Positions 1 to 12,317 of a stretch of DNA of 64,000 bases are shown one piece after another. The notes under the pieces were generated by a model, which did no database searches, was not told the DNA's origin, and saw nothing but the letters and a program-made list of their open reading frames with translations. Location: contig NC_084596.1 in assembly GCF_033807715.1 (NCBI RefSeq), forward strand, positions 34,744,879 to 34,808,878, given 5' to 3'. How positions within the stretch are numbered: the first letter of the stretch is position 1; every line of letters starts with the position of its first letter. The position numbers and the translations under genes were made by a program. This DNA is from Cololabis saira. Its lineage: Eukaryota > Chordata > Actinopteri > Beloniformes > Belonidae.

Positions 1-299
1 AACAGACAAAAGTACAAAATAATCATCTTCAGGAAAATTAAATCAATAAAATAATAAAATTAAAATAAAAAATAGCTTAAATTAAAATAAGCTTAAAATA
101 AATTCAAGTACTTTAATAAATAAAAAAATTAATTAAACACAAGTAGCACAAAATTTCAAGCCTTTGTACTTTTCTTTTTTAACCAGGCAGAACTAGAACA
201 AGCCCATGAACTCATAGAAACTCTGTGTGTGTTTTAGTCTGTGTAAATGTGACAAAACATGCAAAAACAAACATTTTTCCCAAAGAATCACTAAGTGAT

Positions 300-525
300 G
301 TCATGAGATTGACGCGTACGCGAAAGAGATAAAAGAAAAGTAACAAGCTCAACGTAGCCTAAAGTAGCGGAGTAAGAGTAACAGTTTCTTCTTTCACAAA
401 TCTACTCAAGTAAAAGTAAAAAGTATAGTGATTCAAAACTACTCCTAAAAGTACAAAATTTCACAAAATTCACTCAAGTAAATGTAACGGAGTAAATGTA
501 ACTCGTTACTACCCACCTCTGGTCA
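300..525. repeat. MITE-like fish repeat, one end
   Basis: Sequence rich in 'aagtaaaagta' and 'gtaacggagtaaatgtaac' ends in 'tactacccacctctg'. Read in reverse this gives CAGAGGTGGGTAG, which I recall as a common fish hAT-like repeat terminus. The opposite end is not visible. Bases 1-300 are AT-rich and show no gene. Confidence 0.4.
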
Positions 526-1417
526 GTAGAGGAACTGCAGTTTTTTTTATATCCATGGAAATTTGAGCATTTGACTTCTCTGACCTGGGTTTGCTTATCA
601 ACATGAGTGACGTCTCTCCTCCCTTCAGTTATCTTCAGTGCTTTGAAGAGGTCTGTGTCTCAGGGTGCTGAGAACATTTAGTAATAGGTCATGGTTTTAA
701 AACGTGTCAGCTTTTGTTGGGTTCGTGGAGACACCCCCAAGGGGGTATGGCAGGAACTACCACCGGGAAACAGAATCCGGTGATCCTAACCAGTCCACGT
801 CCAGAAACCAGAAGATCCAAGAACCAGAGACAAAAAAAATCACTGGGAAACTACAGCTGGATACGAAAAGGCTAGAATGGTGATGATCTGGCAACCGAGA
901 GATGTGAAGCTGCAGTTTAAAAGCTGATGAGTTCAGGTGAAATCAATCAGTAATCACAGAGCGTGAATTGTGATGAGTTCAAGGGAAACCGAGAAACTGC
1001 GGCCTTGACCCGTGACACATTTTCTTCACCCAGCACCAATAAAAACACCTTCATGGTTCAAAGTACAAGGCTTTTTGTTTGCCATTTGTGCATAAACCAA
1101 CAATCCAGACACATTGGACTTCTAGTGCTGAACTCTCTCAGAGTCATCAGTTTAGAAGAAAATACACTATAATAGAAATATAAAAAAAGGTTTCATTATG
1201 TAAATGGAAATTTAAATACAAGTACTAACAACAGGTGATGGCAAATGTTAAATAACAAGTACAAAAATAGACCGGTTCTGTGTTGTGAAAAGAGAGTAGA
1301 GCTGTATGGGGGTATTGCACTTTTTTTGGGTGGGGGCCTTAAGTCGGGATATTGCTAATTTTTCCGAAATAAAAAAAAAAATGGCACATTGACACACATC
1401 AGTAATGTTTTCTGACA
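526..1417. other. non-coding, nothing recognised
   Basis: AT-rich to neutral DNA with only short random ORFs. I see no exon of adhfe1 here, although its missing first exon could be here or upstream of the window. Confidence 0.5.
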
Positions 1418-2650
1418 TTAATCTGACAAAGAAGAAGATATTAAAATAGTCTCAGGCTGTATCTGCAGAGTTTGTGTCTGAGCTGGCTGGAGTGAGTCTC
1501 TGATGATTCCTGCCCTTTTCTGACAAACATGGAGTCCATGGAAGGAAGGTTTGTTCCTATGATCCTCTCTGCAGTCTTTATGACTCTGCAGAGCCTTCCT
1601 TCCTGCCTGTGTCGTCACCGCACCAGACAGTGATGCTGTAGGCCTGGATGAGAGGGTGGTGATTAAGACCAACTTTCCAGAGCAGCCTGATGAAATAAAG
1701 CTGTCTCCACCTCGGCCCATTATTATTTCTTTGGTCTTGTCTGTGTTGAGAATGAGGTCATTCTCCTCTTCAGCGACAAGAATGCTGTTCACCAGGATCC
1801 TGTACCCTGCCCGCCCCCTTTGATGAGGCCCAGGATGGTGGTGTCATCAGCGTATTTGATGATGATGGTGTTGTTCTGGGTGAATAGACAGTCATGGGTA
1901 TACAGGGTGAAGAGTTTGGGGCTGGATGGTGTTGAAGGCAGAGTTATTATCGTTCACGAAAACGAACAAAATAACGAAAACTAAAATTGAAAAAACAATT
2001 TCGTTAACTGAACTAAATAAAAACAAAAATTAAAAGACAAAAACGATAACTAACTGAAACTATATTGCGTGTTTAGAAAACTAACTAAAACTAACTGAAA
2101 TTATAGATATAATTTCCTCCGTTTTCGTCCCTGTCAATATAAGCCTCTTGGGATGATCAATTTATTCCGCTCTGGCCGTTTATCTCCAACTGGCAGCTAC
2201 GGCACCGTAACGCCTCACGTTCTGTGACGTCAAAACTAGAACTACAACTAAAACGAATAAAAACTAAACTAAAACTAAGCATTTTTGAAAATATAAAAAC
2301 TAGCAAACCCACACTAAAAACGAATTAAAACTAACTGAATTGAAGGAGAAAAAGTCAAAACGAAATAAAACTAAACTAAAATGAAAAATTCAAAACTATT
2401 ATAACCCTGGTTGAAGGCACAACTAGTCCAGAAAGAGCATCCTGGCATACGGTCTGCTCTTCTCCAGGTGTTGCAGTTTGTAGTCCACTGATCAGTGGGG
2501 TCGATAAGCCAACCTGAGCGGGTTGACAGCGTCTGGGACTGAGTGGTTGAAGTGTGTTAGAACCTTTTTCTAGGCATGTCATGGTGACTGATGTGAGGGC
2601 CACTGGCCTGAAGTCATTGAGGGTGGACGTGTCTGGTCTTTTGGGGACTG
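1418..2650 (-). mobile_element. Rex1/CR1-like LINE reverse transcriptase fragment
   Basis: Read on the minus strand from about 2640 down, the translation shows typical RT blocks: RPVALTSV-like near 2600, an FLD-like block near 2440, then KYADDTTILGLI near 1840-1880, followed by a KTKE block and a C-terminal tail around 1480-1650. The frame is broken by stops and shifts, so it is a dead copy. It is interrupted by the hAT-type MITE at 1939-2409. The clade assignment rests on motif style only. Confidence 0.75.
1939..2409. mobile_element. hAT-type MITE with 8 bp target duplication
   Basis: The element starts CAGAGTTATTA and ends TTATAACCCTG (imperfect inverted termini). It is flanked by an exact 8 bp duplication, GTTGAAGG, at 1931-1938 and 2410-2417. 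The interior is A-rich ('aaaactaactaaaac' style) and codes for nothing. The 8 bp duplication supports hAT-type mobilisation. It splits the LINE RT fragment on either side. Confidence 0.85.
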
Positions 2651-2692
2651 GTATAATGGTGGAAGTTTAGGTGGAGGTGATCATGTGATGTA

Positions 2693-2851
<159 letters not shown>

Positions 2852-3048
2852 CAAACAGGTGCAGGTGTCCTGCTCACTCCAACACCTTCCAGCGAGGTAT
2901 GCTCCGTCTCACATTCATCAATGCTGCACGTGCATGCAGTAATTGATTGATTAATCAGCAGCTCTGAAGAATATTGATTAATAACAGTGACCAGTACAGA
3001 TCAGTCAGTTATAAATGAGTAATTGTTGTAATTATTTTTTTTCTGCAG

Positions 3049-4187
3049 ATGTCGGAACTGCAAACTGCATCGTCAGGAAAACGGAGTACGCCTTCGAGGT
3101 GATGCACACCCGACTCAGAAAATGACAGTTTTTTTAGCAGCTTCGCAGATCAAAGCTAGCTGGTCTTTGGTCAGGACGACCTTGTTTTCACAGAATAACT
3201 AAAACAGTCATCCCCTGGCAGTTTCTTTTTGCATATTTTCTCTCAAATTTTGGGGAATTTGTTCTTTTATTTGTGGAAATGTTCCCTATGTCCACATAAG
3301 TTATTTCCCTCAAACGGTGCTAATACACATGCTAGCATCAACAAGGTGGGTTTATTAAGTTGGCTCAGCTTGAATTAGAACTTAAATTTTCTTGTCATCA
3401 TGTAACAGATGAATGCATCACCACAGATCACCTTAAAGGGTTTAGAGTATTACTAACTAGGGGCCCCCAAAAAGCTGGGGACGGCCCTGTTATTTCCAGC
3501 TTCAGTTCAGCGGTGCAAAAAGGCTCATTTTCATAGTCTTGGTCCAAACCATTCTGTTATTTCCTGTCAGATGGCGAGTTCCAACATCCGGTACGGACCT
3601 GGAGTCAGCAGAGAGATCGGCATGGTAATCACACATCACCTTCATCCTCCTCATCATCACTGTTAACTAGCTCTCAACCTGAGGTCCAGATATGGAGCTC
3701 CTTCCTGTTAAACGAGTGAAGATTCCAGATTATAAAACCAGTATGAACAGATCTGATTCCAGTCACTGATTGTGGTTCTGTCGTTGTGGACCCGGATCCT
3801 CCTGCAGGACCTTCAGAACCTCGGGGCTCAGAACGTTTGTCTGATGACGGACAAGAACTTGTCTCACCTCCCTCCTATGAAGGCCGTGCTGGAGTCTCTG
3901 GTTAGGAACGGAGTCAATTACCAAGTGTTCGACAACGTCCGGGTGGAGCCCACCGACACCAGGTGAGGGGGGGACTCGCAGGTGATGCCCTGCTCTCTGA
4001 TTGGCTGGCAGGTGTGGACAGGACATACTCACAGTTGAACAAAACAGGTGACCAGAGTGACAGTAACTTACCCATTCTGGTTTAGGGATGGGCGGTATGG
4101 ACTAAAAAATGTATCACGATCATTTCTGGCATTTATCCCGATAACGATAAAAAAAATACCAATACAAAAACGTCATCAACAGGAATT

Positions 4188-4281
<94 letters not shown>

Positions 4282-7200
4282 TCCTTTTTTCTTTCAGGCT
4301 CATTTCTTTCTTTCCTTCTTTCTTTCCTTTTTTCTTTCAGGCTCATTTCTTTCTTTCCTTCTTTCTTTCCTTTTTTCTTTCAGGCTCATTTCTTTCTTTC
4401 CTTCTTTCTTTCCTTTTTTCTTTCAGGCTCATTTCTTTCTTTCTTTCTTTCTTTTTGGCTCATTTCCTTCCTTCCTTCCTTCCTTCCTTCCTTCCTTCCT
4501 TCCTTCCTTCCTTCCTTCCTGCCTTCCTTCCTTCATGTACGTTGTGCGTGGACTTAACGCAGAATCATAAATCAACTTTACACAAAAACGTCATCAACGG
4601 GAATCGTTTTTACCGCGAGATGACAAATTTATCGTGAACGGTAAAATATCACCCATCCCTATTCTGGTTCCATCAGGAGACCTCAGGGTATTCAGGTGTG
4701 TTCAGACTTTGTGGGAACTCTGATGATGTAATGTCGGGACTTCATGGTCCCCATGAATCAAAACGACTTCAGTGTTCAAACTCAGATCTGACGTTGCTGT
4801 AAGAAGACACGGGTGGAGCTTTCTCAACAACAAGAACAATAAAACTGAAATTCAAATGTTTCTGGTAGGCTGACGCTAACAAACTCATTCCAGCATCTGC
4901 GGGAGGCGAGGCAGAGTTCAGTTAAACCAAGTTTTTAATGACATCATGATACAATATACACATTCAGCACACTAATGAAACAACTAAAGGGCTTAAGTAA
5001 AGCACATTCTCAACAACAAGCAGCTAAGTGAACACATCGTAAAAACACAAGTCTGATCTTTGTCGTTTCTCCATCTGAAGTCAGATCCCAGTGGAAACCT
5101 GCTCTGGATTCATGGACTTACAAATAGTATTATGTACAGTAGATGTTGGAAAGTACGAAAGCAACCAATACCAAGTCAGCATCTTGGAAGCAGACGTTAT
5201 CCTGTCAAGTTGATGTAAAAACTGATCACCAGACTCCGTTTCCACTCCTCCGTGTGCGTCCAGATGGATGTTTGCAGTTGAACTCTATTCCGTCTCTCTA
5301 GCTTCAAAGAAGCCATCTCTTTTGCTAAAAACGGCTCGTTTGATGTGTACGTGGCGGTGGGCGGTGGATCAGTGATTGACACCTGTAAAGCCGCCAACTT
5401 GTACGCGAGCCACCCTGACGCCGACTTCCTGGACTTCGTCAACGCTCCGATCGGCAAAGGGAAGCCGGTGACGGGAGCGGTGAAGCCGCTCATTGCAGGT
5501 ATGTCAAATGTTCACCTGTTCAGCAGACTGGCTCGGCGAGCTTAGTCGTGACTGTTGGGCGTCTGTTTCCAGTTCCGACGACTGCAGGGACCGGCAGCGA
5601 GACCACCGGAGTCGCCATCTTTGACTACGAGCCTCTGAAGGCCAAAACAGGTGACCAGAGAGAACATTTAGTGCTATGAAGAGATTGTTCTGGTGTTAAA
5701 ACTGTGGACATCAGGGCTTTTTAGGTGTAATGTGCAGCTGGGAGGAGCTCTGACGACATCATCAGGATGAGACTGAGCTCTGATTGGTTGTGTGTGCTCA
5801 GGTATCGCCAGCAGAGCCATCAGACCCATGCTGGGCATCGTGGACCCGCTGCACACTCTCTCCATGCCCGAGAGAGTGGCGGCCAACAGTGGCTTTGACG
5901 TCCTCTGGTCTGTCCATCCATCCATCCATCCATCCATCCATCACCTCATCCATCCATCCATCCATCCATCATCCATCATCCATCCATCATCCATCCATCC
6001 ATCCATCCATCCATCATCCATCCATCCATCCATCCATCCATCCATCCATCCATCCATCATCCATCCATCATCCATCCATCCATCCATCCATCATCCATCC
6101 ATCCATCCATCCATCCATCTTTGTTTCATACAAAAGTAGAGCTGTAGTCCCTTAATCTGTTTGTGTACAAGCATAATATAATTATTTAATTCATTGTAGT
6201 CATTGTTAGACAAATAACCTTCAACCTGAAATGAACAACAATATAAAACTTTTTTACTGGGTCATATTTTTATGTAACATTAATAAAAATAAAAAACATT
6301 TTGATTCCACCACAACATTTCCATTAGGTTCAGGTCTGGACTTTCAATCAATCAAACTTTATTTAAAAAGTGCTTAACATACCGTAAGGCGACCAAAGTG
6401 CTGTACAGATGAATAAAATACAACAAAGCAAAGTCATAAGGTAAGATAGACAGAAAACAACAAGACCAGAAATAGAAAGTAAAAAGCAAAAGACAATACA
6501 GGGACTAGTCTACTATGTACACTTCCTGGAGTTAAAAGCCTGTGTAAAAAAATAATTAAAAATCATTAAGGTACAGTGAAACTGCAAATGGCTCATCAGT
6601 TATGGTCTATATCTCAGGGAAAGGGGAGAGCATTCTGAGCTCAGCAGCTACAACTGAAAAGGCCCCGTCTCCCCTGGTCACGGAGCGAGTCCTGGGACCG
6701 TCTGATCTTCAGGTCTCATAGCTCTACTAGGACGATGCTAATGTACGAGCTCAGAAAGATACGGAGGTGCCCAACCATGCAAGCATTAAAAACCAAGAAA
6801 GCCGTTTTAAATGTTATTCTGAAAGAAACAGATAACCAGTGAATGTAATATTGGAGTAATACGCTCACACCGTTGTGCACCGGGCAGCTGAATTTTGGAC
6901 CAGCTGCAGACGGCGAAGGAGAGACTGGTCCATCCAACTATAATACAATAATAAACTTTATTTATATAGCACCTTTCCTAAAAAAGTTACAAAGTGCTTC
7001 CCAAGAACAATAAAATACATCAAGATAAAATACAGTGCATAGTGGACAAAAACATAAGACAGCAATAACCAAGTCTAAAATTAATAACAATATTCACACC
7101 ACAATAAAAGCTTTTCTAGAAAGGAATGTTTTTAGTAAAGATTTAAAAGCAGTGGGGGGTTTAGCGGACCTGATCTCAGCAGGTAAAGAGTTCAGAAGTT

Positions 7201-10200
7201 TGGGGGCCCGGACTGCAAAAGCTCCATCACCTTTGGTCACAAGCCGGGCCCTGGGAATGATCAGAACGGCCACTACTTGCTGATCTGAGGGAGCGCCCTG
7301 GCAGATAGGGGGTTAAACATTCTTTAAAATAACTAGGGGTTAGGTTATTTAGGGCCTTAAAAGTCAGCAGTAAAATGAAGGGAGTTGCAGTGGTCCAGTC
7401 TAGAAAAGATAAATGCAAGAATAACCCTCTCAAGGGCATCATGCGGAAGACGGGGCTGGACTTTACTAATGAGCCTGAACTGATCAAAACTAGACCGGGC
7501 TGCTGCTCTGACCTGTCTATCAAACGTGATGTAGATTTGCTGCTGTGTTTGGGATCATTTCCTGTCACATGACTCAGTTTTCAGCCAACCTTTATCTGTC
7601 AGACAGATGTCCTCACATTTGTCCCTAGAAGACATTGTACCACATTGCTGTTGTCTTTTCCTCTTGGCATTGTGTTAATGTTTCAGACCAGCAAACTACC
7701 AAAACATCTGTTTTTATTGGGGCAGGGGAGGGGTGGGGGTCTGTGGTTGGTGCCTCTTGGTGGCAGGACAGCTGACGTCTTCTCTGCCCCCATCAGTCAC
7801 GCTCTGGAGTCGTACACCGCCCTGCCCTACGAGCAGAGGAGCCCCTGCCCCACCAACCCCATCAACCGCCCCGCCTACCAGGGCAGCAACCCCATCAGTG
7901 ACGTCTGGTCCCGCCACGCCCTCAATGTGGTCGCCAAGTACATGAAGAGGTAAACACACACTTCCTCTGCCCATCTAGAACCAGCTGCTTTACCAAAACC
8001 GTTTTTTTAGAACCAGTTTCTGATCCAGAACCAGTTATTTAGATAATAATGTTTGCTAATTTGCAAATATTATAAGTCCTGCTAACTAGTTGGCATACAT
8101 GTAGCTAGTGCCAGTCGAGCTAACCTAATGACATATTTTGACTTTTTGAGTGAAAAAAAAGAGAATAATAGAGATAATAAAAAATGTAATGAACTTCTGA
8201 CTTCATAAACTCACAGAGTTTGTTGCCCGGGGGCTCGTGGGGATGTGGGCGTTATTCAGCTGTATACTCTCTGTATAAACAGAAATGGTTCTGCAGTATA
8301 TGAATACCGGTATACAAAAGTCCAACATGTTTGTTGTTATTAGATATTAAAGCAGGTGAGTTTATATTTGTTATGTGGACATTAATGCCACAGATAAACT
8401 ATTCAATTGAGCTTTGCTAAGAAAACCCACCACATTGCATCAAAACTCTTCTTACACACAATCCTGAAGCACCAGGCGATTGTGGAAATGAAAAACCACC
8501 TTTTAGCGGAAAAAAACCAACCTAAAGGCTGAATTATGGTTCTGCGTCAAACCAACGCAGAGCACACGCCGTCACCGTGACGCCGTTGTGAACCCTTCGG
8601 ACTTCTCCGTCACTCCATTTCGTTGCGGTGCAGTACCCCCCTTGACCGCTAATTCGCGCTAATTCGACTTTTTCTGGTCACAGTGAATCAAAGAGATAAG
8701 GACAACTATTGTGCAAAAAAACAAAACAAAAAAAATCACACATACACAAAGAAAAGAGCCCTGAAAGTTCACGACTGCTTCAAACCGGAAACCGGAAATG
8801 CGTTGCTTCCAAGCGAATCAATCACAGCCCTCTCGGTCTGCGTGTGGTAGTTACAATTTTCGGGAGTTGACGTCAGTGACGGCGTGTGGTCTGCGTCGAC
8901 GCGTACCACACGCCGTAGGCACGGTGTCGTTTTGACGCAGAACCATAACTCAAGCTTTAGACAGAACCAGACTCAGGAAGAACGACCATCCACCCGGACC
9001 AGTTGGAGGTTGAGAGGACAGGAAAGAGGAGAGAATGATGTCACTAATAGAGTTGGTGTAGAGGAGAAGTGCATCATGGGAGGTTCCCCAGCAGTCTAGG
9101 CCTGTCTGTTGACAGAATTTTGTAAAGGAAAACAACTCTTCTGGTGGTTCTGACGGGGATCCGTTCTAGGTAACGTATGAACCAACTGATCAATTGATTT
9201 ATTGATTGATTGCAGAGCCGTGCGGGATCAGGAGGACCTGGAGGCCCGGTCCAGCATGCACCTGGCCAGCGTGTTTGCTGGAATCGGCTTTGGAAATGCT
9301 GGAGTTCATCTGTGGTGAGAAGCTAGTATTTCTATGGCTCTCTTTCAGCCAGCTCCTTCAGCATGAACCTGTGTCTTTGATGCGTAGGAACGGGTCTGAG
9401 CTGCTTTAGCTCGTTATCTGCAGGATGTCTTCTTTAGACCCGGACTGGAAACAACTTGGTTTAACTAGTTTCCTGCTGTCTCTCTCTCCCTCACTGCAGT
9501 CATGGGATGTCATATCCAATCGCAGGAAATGTGAAGACTCACGCAGCCAAGGGCTACAGTGTGGAGCACCCCCTGGTGGTGAGAGATGACGCAACACAGT
9601 GACCAGGAAAACACCCTTCAGAGTTTCAGGGATCTGTTCAACAAGCCATCACTGACAAAAGTCTGCACCCGTTATTTTAATCCAGTGATTATAAAATCAT
9701 CTGATCATAGTGGGTCTTGTCATAGTGTCAGACAAATATAAAACCAGATGAACAATGAGAGGTTGTATTAACATTTTTGTATTAACAAACACAGGACTCC
9801 AACAGGCTGCATAAACTGTACTGAATATGAAAAGTTAACATTAAAGGATTGAAAGATTGAATGGAAACCGTTCTAGAAACAAATCCAAGATCACTTCAAG
9901 ATTCCTCACATTAGTTTTAAATGTCAAAGGGAAATGATGGTTATGATGAACTGTGTCTTCAGCCTCATGGACTCTCGGTGGTGCTCACGTCTCCAGCCGT
10001 CTTTAACTTCACTGCGCCGATGTGTCCGGAGCGCCACCTTGAGGCTGCAGAGATCCTCGGTAAGAGTTAAGAGACGCTCTGAGTCAGATATGATGACAAA
10101 TAAATGAAATGATGCAAATGAAGGTCTGAATGTTAGTGAGAAACTTCATTAACTTGACATACAATTTAAAAACTTTAATTTCAGGTGCTGTTGCAAACTC

Positions 10201-11115
10201 TCAGTGGTGCATTTGGATGCAGCATCTCTGATGGTTGTGCAGAAACTGTTTTTGAAGCATTCAGGTGTATTTACTCTGGTGCATTCATGTGACGCAGTCT
10301 TTCTTTTCATGATCCGTTTAAGTGTAGTTACAAAGTCTGTGGTATGTTGCTGCGTTCAGGATTAGTTTCTGTCTGTGGTGCATTCAGGTGCACTAAGAGA
10401 CTCTGTGATGTGTTCATGTTCAGTGAGAGACTCTTCGTGGTGCATTCAGGTGCAGTTACTCCGTGGTGTGTTCAGGTGCTGCAACTCTGTAGTGTATATG
10501 GGTGTAGTAGTCACCCCCTGATACAGAAATGGACTGGGCTGCATTCAGGTGCAGTAACTCTGTGGCGCAATCGGAAGCTACAATGTTCTTTGATGCCTTC
10601 ATGTGCAGTAAATCACTGTGGTGTGTTCAGGTGCATTAACAGACTGTTATGCCTTCGAGTACACTAAGAAATTGTATAGTTGTTCTCTATGATGAGTTCA
10701 GATGTAGTAAGAGACTTTGTGGCACATTCAGGTGCATTAAGAGACTTGATGTCACTGATGCTGTACGTTCAGTTGCAGTAACTGATTCTCTGTGGTGCGT
10801 TCAGGTGCCGATGTTCGACAGGTGAAGCTGGCGGACGCTGGTGCCGTTCTTGCCGACACGCTGCGTGAGTTCCTCTACGATCTGCACGTGGAGGACGGAC
10901 TGGGAGCTGTTGGATACAGCCCGGATGACATCCCAGCGCTGGTGAAGGGAACTCTTCCTCAGGTGAGTATCTGCAGCTGGGCATGTTTCCCTTGCACGAG
11001 TACTCAAGTAACATCTTCTTCTGCCCTGCAGGAGCGCGTCACCAAACTGTCTCCCAGAGCTCACACAGAGGAGGACCTGAGCCACCTCTTTGAAGCCTCC
11101 ATGAAGCTGTACTGA
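3049..11115 (+). CDS. adhfe1: Hydroxyacid-oxoacid transhydrogenase, 12 exons, 5' partial
   Basis: Exons: 3049-3098, 3571-3624, 3808-3962, 5302-5498, 5573-5650, 5802-5907, 7797-7949, 9216-9314, 9500-9578, 9963-10059, 10805-10962, 11032-11115. All have AG/GT borders and compatible phases, giving about 436 residues that collinearly match vertebrate ADHFE1. The family (iron-type alcohol dehydrogenase) is mitochondrial and couples oxidation of 4-hydroxybutyrate to reduction of 2-oxoglutarate. Visible signatures are [19 protein letters not shown] (nucleotide binding), [22 protein letters not shown] and GNAGVHLCHGMSYPI (metal-ligand histidines), and the end EASMKLY. About 30 N-terminal residues (targeting peptide) are missing; that exon was not found here. 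Introns carry a hAT MITE, a (TCCA)n array starting at a splice donor, LINE tails and a minisatellite running into a splice acceptor. No frame damage is visible, so the gene looks functional. Confidence 0.95.
4083..4661. mobile_element. hAT-type MITE carrying (TTTC)n and (TTCC)n
   Basis: Starts TAGGGATGGGCGGTAT and ends ATCACCCATCCCTA. It is flanked by an exact 8 bp duplication, TTCTGGTT, at 4075-4082 and 4662-4669. The interior holds (TTTC)n at about 4188-4282, degenerate repeats with 'tttcaggctca', and (TTCC)n at about 4467-4519. A second copy of the family is at 46375-47044. It lies in adhfe1 intron 3. Confidence 0.88.
5909..6120. repeat. (TCCA)n microsatellite at a splice donor
   Basis: Imperfect CCAT/TCCA array with occasional ATCATCC variants. 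It begins within a few bases of the adhfe1 exon 6 donor (gtctgt at 5908-5913). The Ile-His-Pro-Ser frames through it are artefacts. Confidence 0.95.
6340..6950 (-). mobile_element. LINE 3' end (L2/Rex-like), minus strand
   Basis: The + strand begins with 'tcaatcaatcaaactttatt', a usual fish LINE tail read in reverse. On the minus strand around 6620-6720 a degraded ORF2 C-terminus reads roughly [19 protein letters not shown], matching the typical RGDRAFSVVAPRLWN tail. Truncated and non-functional, in adhfe1 intron 6. Confidence 0.65.
6951..7570 (-). mobile_element. Second LINE 3' fragment (L2/Rex-like), minus strand
   Basis: A new tail motif ('aataaactttatttatatagcacc') starts at about 6948. 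Minus-strand translation near 7230-7420 shows a [13 protein letters not shown]...LRSASSGR block, the ORF2 C-terminus of CR1/L2-type LINEs, with frameshifts. It sits head-to-tail behind the previous fragment in the same intron. Confidence 0.65.
8525..8956. mobile_element. Palindromic MITE, long member
   Basis: Left end AAGGCTGAATTATGGTTCTG and right end CAGAACCATAACTCAAGCTT are inverted copies; both sub-termini also contain an inverted 'gcacacgccgt' block. Same family as 22118-22249, 40247-40386 and half copies at 26213-26290 and 40850-40901. This copy is about three times longer because of an internal non-palindromic segment. In adhfe1 intron 7. Confidence 0.75.
10190..10804. repeat. Degenerate minisatellite ending at a splice acceptor
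   Basis: Irregular tandem units of roughly 30-45 bp containing 'tctgtggtgcattcaggtgcagtaa', with variants near 10260, 10370, 10440, 10540, 10620, 10720 and 10790. The last unit supplies the adhfe1 exon 11 acceptor ('gtgcgttcag|GTGCC'). Confidence 0.8.
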
Positions 11116-11301
11116 GGCCCCTGCAGCTGCGCTTCCTCCAGCGTCCACCAGAGGCCGCTGTTGTCTGCAGTAAGACTCCTCGGCAGCTAAATCCATCAGT
11201 CTGTCGTCAGGTGTTTCCTGTGTTCAGCCAAGTCATGATGAAAACCTCAGTCTTCAATTATGTGACTCAAATCAAATATTTCTTTTTGGTTAAAAGCTTT
11301 T

Positions 11302-11307
11302 AATAAA
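11302..11307 (+). terminator. adhfe1 polyadenylation signal
   Basis: AATAAA about 190 bp downstream of the adhfe1 stop codon, the first canonical signal after it. Confidence 0.6.
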
Positions 11308-11339
11308 TATTAAAGCAACCCGCTGCATTGATTCAGCAG

Positions 11340-12317
11340 CTCTAAAAGGTTTTGCATTTTAAATGACATGAATATCCGTCCTCAAGCTGACTGATTGTTA
11401 GAAGGTTTAAACGTTAAATTAAATCTCTGAAAAACATAATGAAAACAAGGACAGAGTTTTGTGAAACACTAACAGAACCAAGTTGCCTTAACTTTGAGTT
11501 TTTAATCAATTCTGATTCTGTTTCTGTCAAAATGTCAATGTTTTTTTGTTAGTATAAAGTGTGGAACTTTGTTTCATGTCATAAAATGATTTTACAAAGT
11601 TTGATTAAAAAAATCATGCATGTGCATCTCCATTTCTGTCATTATTTTGTCGTCATTACTTTCATACTTCGTCATTACTTTACATTCACACAAGACATAA
11701 ATACACGTATAATTACCTTTTACCTGCGTACTTATTTACGTCTATATGGAGTTAACAGCTTTCTTTAGCCTCATATCCAGTGAAAATGATACGTTTGTAC
11801 CACTTTTCGAACCTGTTCATACTTGGACATTGCTTAATTTCTACATTTAATCTGTTCCACAGCCTCACGCCACAGACAAAGACAAAAACTTTAAAAAGTT
11901 GTACACACTTGAGGATGCTTGAATATTACCTCTCCTCTCAATTTATGTCCTCTATCTCTACTAAAAAACTGTTTTTAATATTGTTGTAGGTTGGTTGCTA
12001 CCCTATACATCAATTGTGCTATTTGAAAATCAACCAGATCAATGAATTCCAAAAATCTTGATTTCAAGAAAAGTGAATTTGTCTTATGAATTATCCATAT
12101 CACGCTTTTCTGCAGTGTAATTAGTTTTGATTGTGTAGATTTTATTGCTTCGCCTCAAACCTCTGCACCGTAGCTTAAATATGGTTAAACGAATCAACGG
12201 TGAAAACTGGAGTGATTTGTGGTCCAGAATTTGTTCTGCTTTAGTCAGTGCTGCGATGCTTCTGACGTTTATTGTGTACATAATTGACACCTGATTCCTG
12301 CATACAAGCAGAAATTA
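11340..12317. other. intergenic, nothing recognised
   Basis: AT-rich DNA between adhfe1 and a LINE relic. The short ORFs have no recognisable motif. Confidence 0.5.

Noticed and set aside
4048..4637. Ser/Phe/Leu-rich ORFs
   Set aside because: Translations of (TTTC)n and (TTCC)n inside a hAT MITE; the same applies at 46625-47007.
5784..6155. Long ORF with Ile-His-Pro-Ser repeats
   Set aside because: Real adhfe1 exon codons at its start run on through the intron microsatellite.
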